NCBI GenBank assembly: GCA_046155815.1
Contig: JBJXFY010000441.1
Location: 1 to 8,400 of the forward strand
Reading direction: 5' to 3'
DNA length: 8,400 nucleotides
Source of the DNA: JBJXFY01 sp046155815
Lineage (GTDB): Bacteria; Verrucomicrobiota; Verrucomicrobiia; Limisphaerales; CAIMTB01
The notes beneath the pieces were generated by a model that worked only from the letters and a program-made list of their open reading frames with translations, was not told where the DNA came from and made no database searches. The stretch's first letter is position 1; every line of letters begins with the position of its first letter. Of the stretch, positions 6,255-8,400 are shown piece by piece. Position numbers and translations under genes: made by a program.

Positions 6255-6289
6255 GCGGCAGTTCGCCGCCGTCCCGCCCGAATTCAACG

Positions 6290-6330
6290 TCGCGTTTTCG
6301 GTGGACGCGCGCTGCTATCTTCCGCGCATG
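6290..6330 (+). promoter_or_regulatory. Possible promoter immediately upstream of ada
   Basis: The 73-nt gap after the permease contains a -10-like TATCTT (6316-6321), preceded by TGC and ending only 6 nt before the ATG at 6328. A start site about 7 nt downstream would give a leaderless or nearly leaderless mRNA, which agrees with the absence of a Shine-Dalgarno sequence. The -35 region is poor (CGTTTT at 6293-6298 with 17-nt spacing). I found no convincing match to the E. coli Ada-binding box. The call is tentative. Confidence 0.25.
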
Positions 6331-7404
6331 GCCTACCAGCCGACGTTCAAGCTGCTGCCCCCGCGCGCCGAGATGGAGCGCGCGATGCTGGCCCACGACT
6401 CCGCCTACGACAGCGTCTTCCTCACCGCCGTGCGCACCACCGGCATCTTCTGCCGCCCGAGCTGCCGCCCCCCGCGCTCGCCGCGGCCGGAGAACGTCGA
6501 GTTCTTTGGCTCCGTGCAGGAATGCCTCTTCGCCGGCTACCGGCCCTGCAAACTCTGCCGGCCCGCCCAGCCCGACGGCGCGCCGCCGGACTGGGCCGCC
6601 GCCCTCATCGCCCGCGTCGAGGCCGATCCGGCGGTGAAGCTCGCCGTCGCCGACCTCCGCGCGCTCGGGGCCACGCCCGAGCGCGTGCGGCGATGGTTCG
6701 CGGAGCATTACGGCATGACCTTCGCCGCGTGGCGGCGGGCGCGGCGGCTCGCCGACGCCTTCACCGCCATCCGCGAGGGCGGAGCCTTGGACGACGCCGC
6801 GCTCGGCAGCGGTTACGAATCGCACAGCGGCTTCCGTGCCGCGTACGGGAAGACGTTCGGCGGTCCGCCCGGCCGCAACGGGGACAAGGGCGTGCTTTTC
6901 ACCGCCTTCGTGGACACGCCCCTCGGGCGGATGCTCGCGGCCGCGAACGACGACGGCGTGGCGCTGCTCGAGTTCAACGACCGCACGATGCTGCCGGTTA
7001 ACTACGCCGCCATGCGCCGCCGCTTCGGCTGCGCCGTGGTGCCCGGCGGGCACCGCCACCTGGACACGCTGCGCGCGGAGCTGGGCCGGTACTTCGCCGG
7101 CACGCTGCGGGAGTTCACCGTCCCGCTGGCGCCGCGCGGCACGCCGTTCCAGGAAAAGGTCTGGGCCGAGCTGCGCCGCATCCCGCCCGCGGCGACGATC
7201 TCCTACGACGCGCTGGCCCGGCGCATCGGCCAGCCGACGGCGCAGCGGGCCGTCGCGCGGGCCAACGGGCAGAACCGCCTCGCCATCCTCATCCCCTGTC
7301 ACCGCGTCATCGGCAAGGACGGCACGCTCACCGGCTACGGCGGCGGCCTCTGGCGCAAGCGCCTGCTGCTCGAGCTGGAGCGCCTCGGCCGGCTGCCCGG
7401 GTGA
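6328..7404 (+). CDS. ada: Bifunctional alkylation-response regulator and DNA repair methyltransferase Ada
   Basis: 358 residues, against 354 for E. coli Ada, with all domains in order. The N-terminal zinc domain (about 15-80) has Cys42 and Cys46 (GIFCRPSC) and Cys74 and Cys77 (YRPCKLC); in Ada the first cysteine accepts methyl from DNA phosphotriesters and turns the protein into an activator. An AraC-type helix-turn-helix region spans about 95-178 (ATPERVRRWFAEHYGMTF; SGYESHSGFRAAYGKTFG). The O6-methylguanine methyltransferase domain spans about 188-358, with RAVARANGQN (Arg finger region), the active-site IPCHRV (Cys324) and GYGGGLWRK. It directly reverses O6-alkylguanine and should activate alkylation-repair genes; none (alkA, alkB, ogt) lies in the window. 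The frame is open 9 codons further up from a GTG at 6301, but the ATG at 6328 is the natural start. It lies 73 nt after the permease stop. Confidence 0.96.
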   Translation: MAYQPTFKLLPPRAEMERAMLAHDSAYDSVFLTAVRTTGIFCRPSCRPPRSPRPENVEFFGSVQECLFAGYRPCKLCRPAQPDGAPPDWAAALIARVEADPAVKLAVADLRALGATPERVRRWFAEHYGMTFAAWRRARRLADAFTAIREGGALDDAALGSGYESHSGFRAAYGKTFGGPPGRNGDKGVLFTAFVDTPLGRMLAAANDDGVALLEFNDRTMLPVNYAAMRRRFGCAVVPGGHRHLDTLRAELGRYFAGTLREFTVPLAPRGTPFQEKVWAELRRIPPAATISYDALARRIGQPTAQRAVARANGQNRLAILIPCHRVIGKDGTLTGYGGGLWRKRLLLELERLGRLPG

Positions 7405-7606
7405 GACGCGGCAACCGCCCCCGGCGCGCAGCCTCCAGGCCGCTCCGACTTCCAGGAGGCATCGGGCCGGCTTTCCGGGGGCGCGCCCGGCCTTGGCATC
7501 AACACAGGGAATCCCCGCCGACGACGAAACCCGAAATCCGCGGCGCCCAGCGCCGTCTGCTGCCTGCTGCCGTTGCGCGGCGTTGTCATGCGAGGCTCAG
7601 GTCGGG
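7405..7606. other. Convergent spacer between ada and the MOSC gene
   Basis: 202 bp between two genes that end facing each other, so terminators are expected on both strands. On the plus strand GGCCGG (7465-7470) can pair with CCGGCC (7487-7492); an alternative inner stem is CCGGG/CCCGG (7475-7490). A second hairpin, CGGCGC/GCGCCG with loop CCA (7541-7555), could serve the MOSC gene on the minus strand, where it is followed by GGATTTCGGGTTTCG. None has a proper U tract. No coding sequence is supported. Confidence 0.45.
7541..7555 (-). terminator. Weak hairpin downstream of the MOSC gene
   Basis: A 6-bp perfect stem with a 3-nt loop (CGGCGC, TGG, GCGCCG on the minus strand), about 50 nt past the MOSC stop and followed by a partly T-rich stretch. 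It is short, and similar GC stems arise by chance in DNA of this composition, so this is only a candidate. Confidence 0.22.
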
Positions 7607-8359
7607 TCATTCCCGCGCAGGCTGCCCGGCCGCTGGAATGAAGAACACTGGCTGCCCGACCGCGACCCGGCCACGGCGAGTGACCGAGGCGTACACCCCG
7701 GCCTTGTTGTCCCTTGCTCCAACGATCGCTTTCAGCATCTCCGGGGCAGGGCGTGCCGAGTCGGGGTCGAGGTTCACCATGGAACAGCGCTCGTCGCAGT
7801 GGGTGATCGCGATTGCGGCGCCATCGGTGGCAGCACCGAACGAGAGGCTGCCTCCCACCCATTCGTCCTCCTCGAAGGGCGCTGATCGTCGGGAGGCAAT
7901 CAGGATGTTCGGCCGAAAGCGGCGCACGTCCGGAGGCTGCGCCGCCAGCCTCGCAACCTCGTTGATCGTGGCCCGGGAAACCACGGAGAGGCTCGCTTCG
8001 TCGAAGATGCCTCGATTGAGGTGGATCATCTCGACCGCCGAACCGTGGCGGAGACCGACCGCCTTCGCCAGTTCGTGGCCGAACACGGCCAGCTCCCGGC
8101 CATCCGGCGTTCGAACGTGCGTTGGCAGCTCGCCGCGGTCCGAGGGCCCCAGCCGCCGGGGAACATGGAGAACCAGTTCCGGAAGCCTGGAGGCCGTCAA
8201 CCACGGGAACCCCCCGCGATCGTCAATCCGACGGAAAGCCATGCGCCGGTCACCTGCGAGGCCATGCCAGCCCACGTCGGCGACATCAAGACTTTCGCCC
8301 GCCATGGACTTCACCGGGTACCGGTAGAGCGCCGAGACTTCGCCAATCTGGATGGCCAT
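7607..8359 (-). CDS. MOSC-domain protein (YcbX/mARC-like, molybdenum cofactor binding)
   Basis: 250 residues. The N-terminal beta-barrel domain (MOSC_N, about 4-115) begins with the family signature LYRYPVKSMAGE (11-22) and contains GLAGDRRMAF (33-42). The MOSC domain (about 125-245) has RFRPNILI (147-154) and ITHCDERCSMVNLDPDS (185-201); Cys192 in RCxxxNLDPD matches the conserved cysteine that ligates molybdenum in mARC and is sulfur-related in MOSC proteins. Family members reduce N-hydroxylated compounds or handle sulfurated cofactor; no C-terminal ferredoxin domain is present, unlike E. coli YcbX, so an electron donor would have to be separate. The start at 8359 is preferred because GAAAGG lies 4 nt upstream of the ATG and the family motif follows at once. 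An in-frame ATG at 8392 would add 11 polar residues. Convergent with ada; no cofactor-synthesis gene is nearby. Confidence 0.93.
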   Translation of the reverse strand: MAIQIGEVSALYRYPVKSMAGESLDVADVGWHGLAGDRRMAFRRIDDRGGFPWLTASRLPELVLHVPRRLGPSDRGELPTHVRTPDGRELAVFGHELAKAVGLRHGSAVEMIHLNRGIFDEASLSVVSRATINEVARLAAQPPDVRRFRPNILIASRRSAPFEEDEWVGGSLSFGAATDGAAIAITHCDERCSMVNLDPDSARPAPEMLKAIVGARDNKAGVYASVTRRGRVAVGQPVFFIPAAGQPARE

Positions 8360-8369
8360 GCTGCCTTTC
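8354..8369 (-). promoter_or_regulatory. Ribosome binding site supporting the MOSC start at 8359
   Basis: On the minus strand GAAAGGCAGC directly precedes ATG 8359, placing a purine-rich AAAGG 4 nt upstream. It is the clearest Shine-Dalgarno-like sequence in the window and decides this start over the upstream ATG at 8392. Confidence 0.5.
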
Positions 8370-8400
8370 GTCGGCCGACCGTCGCGGCTCACCGACGCCG

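Noticed and set aside
3471..6287. 938-codon open frame on the minus strand opposite the permease
   Set aside because: It is extremely rich in Arg, Gly, Glu, His and Gln, lacks any domain pattern, and mirrors the codon positions of a clear FtsX/MacB permease in very GC-rich DNA, where stops are rare. It is a shadow.
7335..8204. 289-codon minus-strand open frame overlapping ada and the MOSC gene
   Set aside because: It is out of frame with both well-supported genes and its sequence is Arg/Pro/Ser-rich without motifs.

Overview
The window is GC-rich bacterial chromosomal DNA, dense in genes and with no rRNA, tRNA, CRISPR array or intact mobile element visible. The gene mix suggests a high-GC member of the Planctomycetota-Verrucomicrobiota-Chlamydiota group, most likely Verrucomicrobiota: a secreted sulfatase of the CTAGR type, a duplicated FtsX-type 'ADOP' permease with no ATPase partner, few recognisable Shine-Dalgarno sequences, and clusters of a CTCTCCC/GGGAGAG extragenic palindrome. 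This placement is inferred from gene types; no taxonomic marker is present.

Layout. (1) 1-899 holds no intact gene. It contains five copies of a GC-rich palindrome in strictly alternating orientation and two degenerate minus-strand copies of the C-terminal tail of an MmeI-like (type IIL) DNA methyltransferase, lying 337 bp apart. (2) 900-3427 is a minus-strand pair: an MscS-type mechanosensitive channel (2549-3427) followed by an exported arylsulfatase (900-2453), with a strong GC hairpin just past the sulfatase stop. (3) 3428-3782 is a 355-bp spacer between divergent genes. (4) 3783-7404 is a plus-strand pair: an 823-residue ADOP-type ABC permease and a full-length Ada protein (alkylation-damage sensor and repair methyltransferase). 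(5) 7405-7606 is a convergent spacer. (6) 7607-8359 encodes a minus-strand MOSC-domain protein (molybdenum-cofactor related).

How they fit together. I see no shared pathway. The channel, permease, Ada and MOSC genes look like ordinary single-function chromosomal genes. The channel and sulfatase may be co-transcribed, and the channel stop overlaps a possible upstream sulfatase ATG, but their functions are not obviously linked. The unusual part is the left end, where repeat elements and repeated methyltransferase tails mark a site of past rearrangement, probably the decayed edge of a restriction-modification locus. I did not find convincing evidence for a new multi-gene system. Several very long open frames opposite the sulfatase and the permease are composition artefacts and are not annotated as genes.
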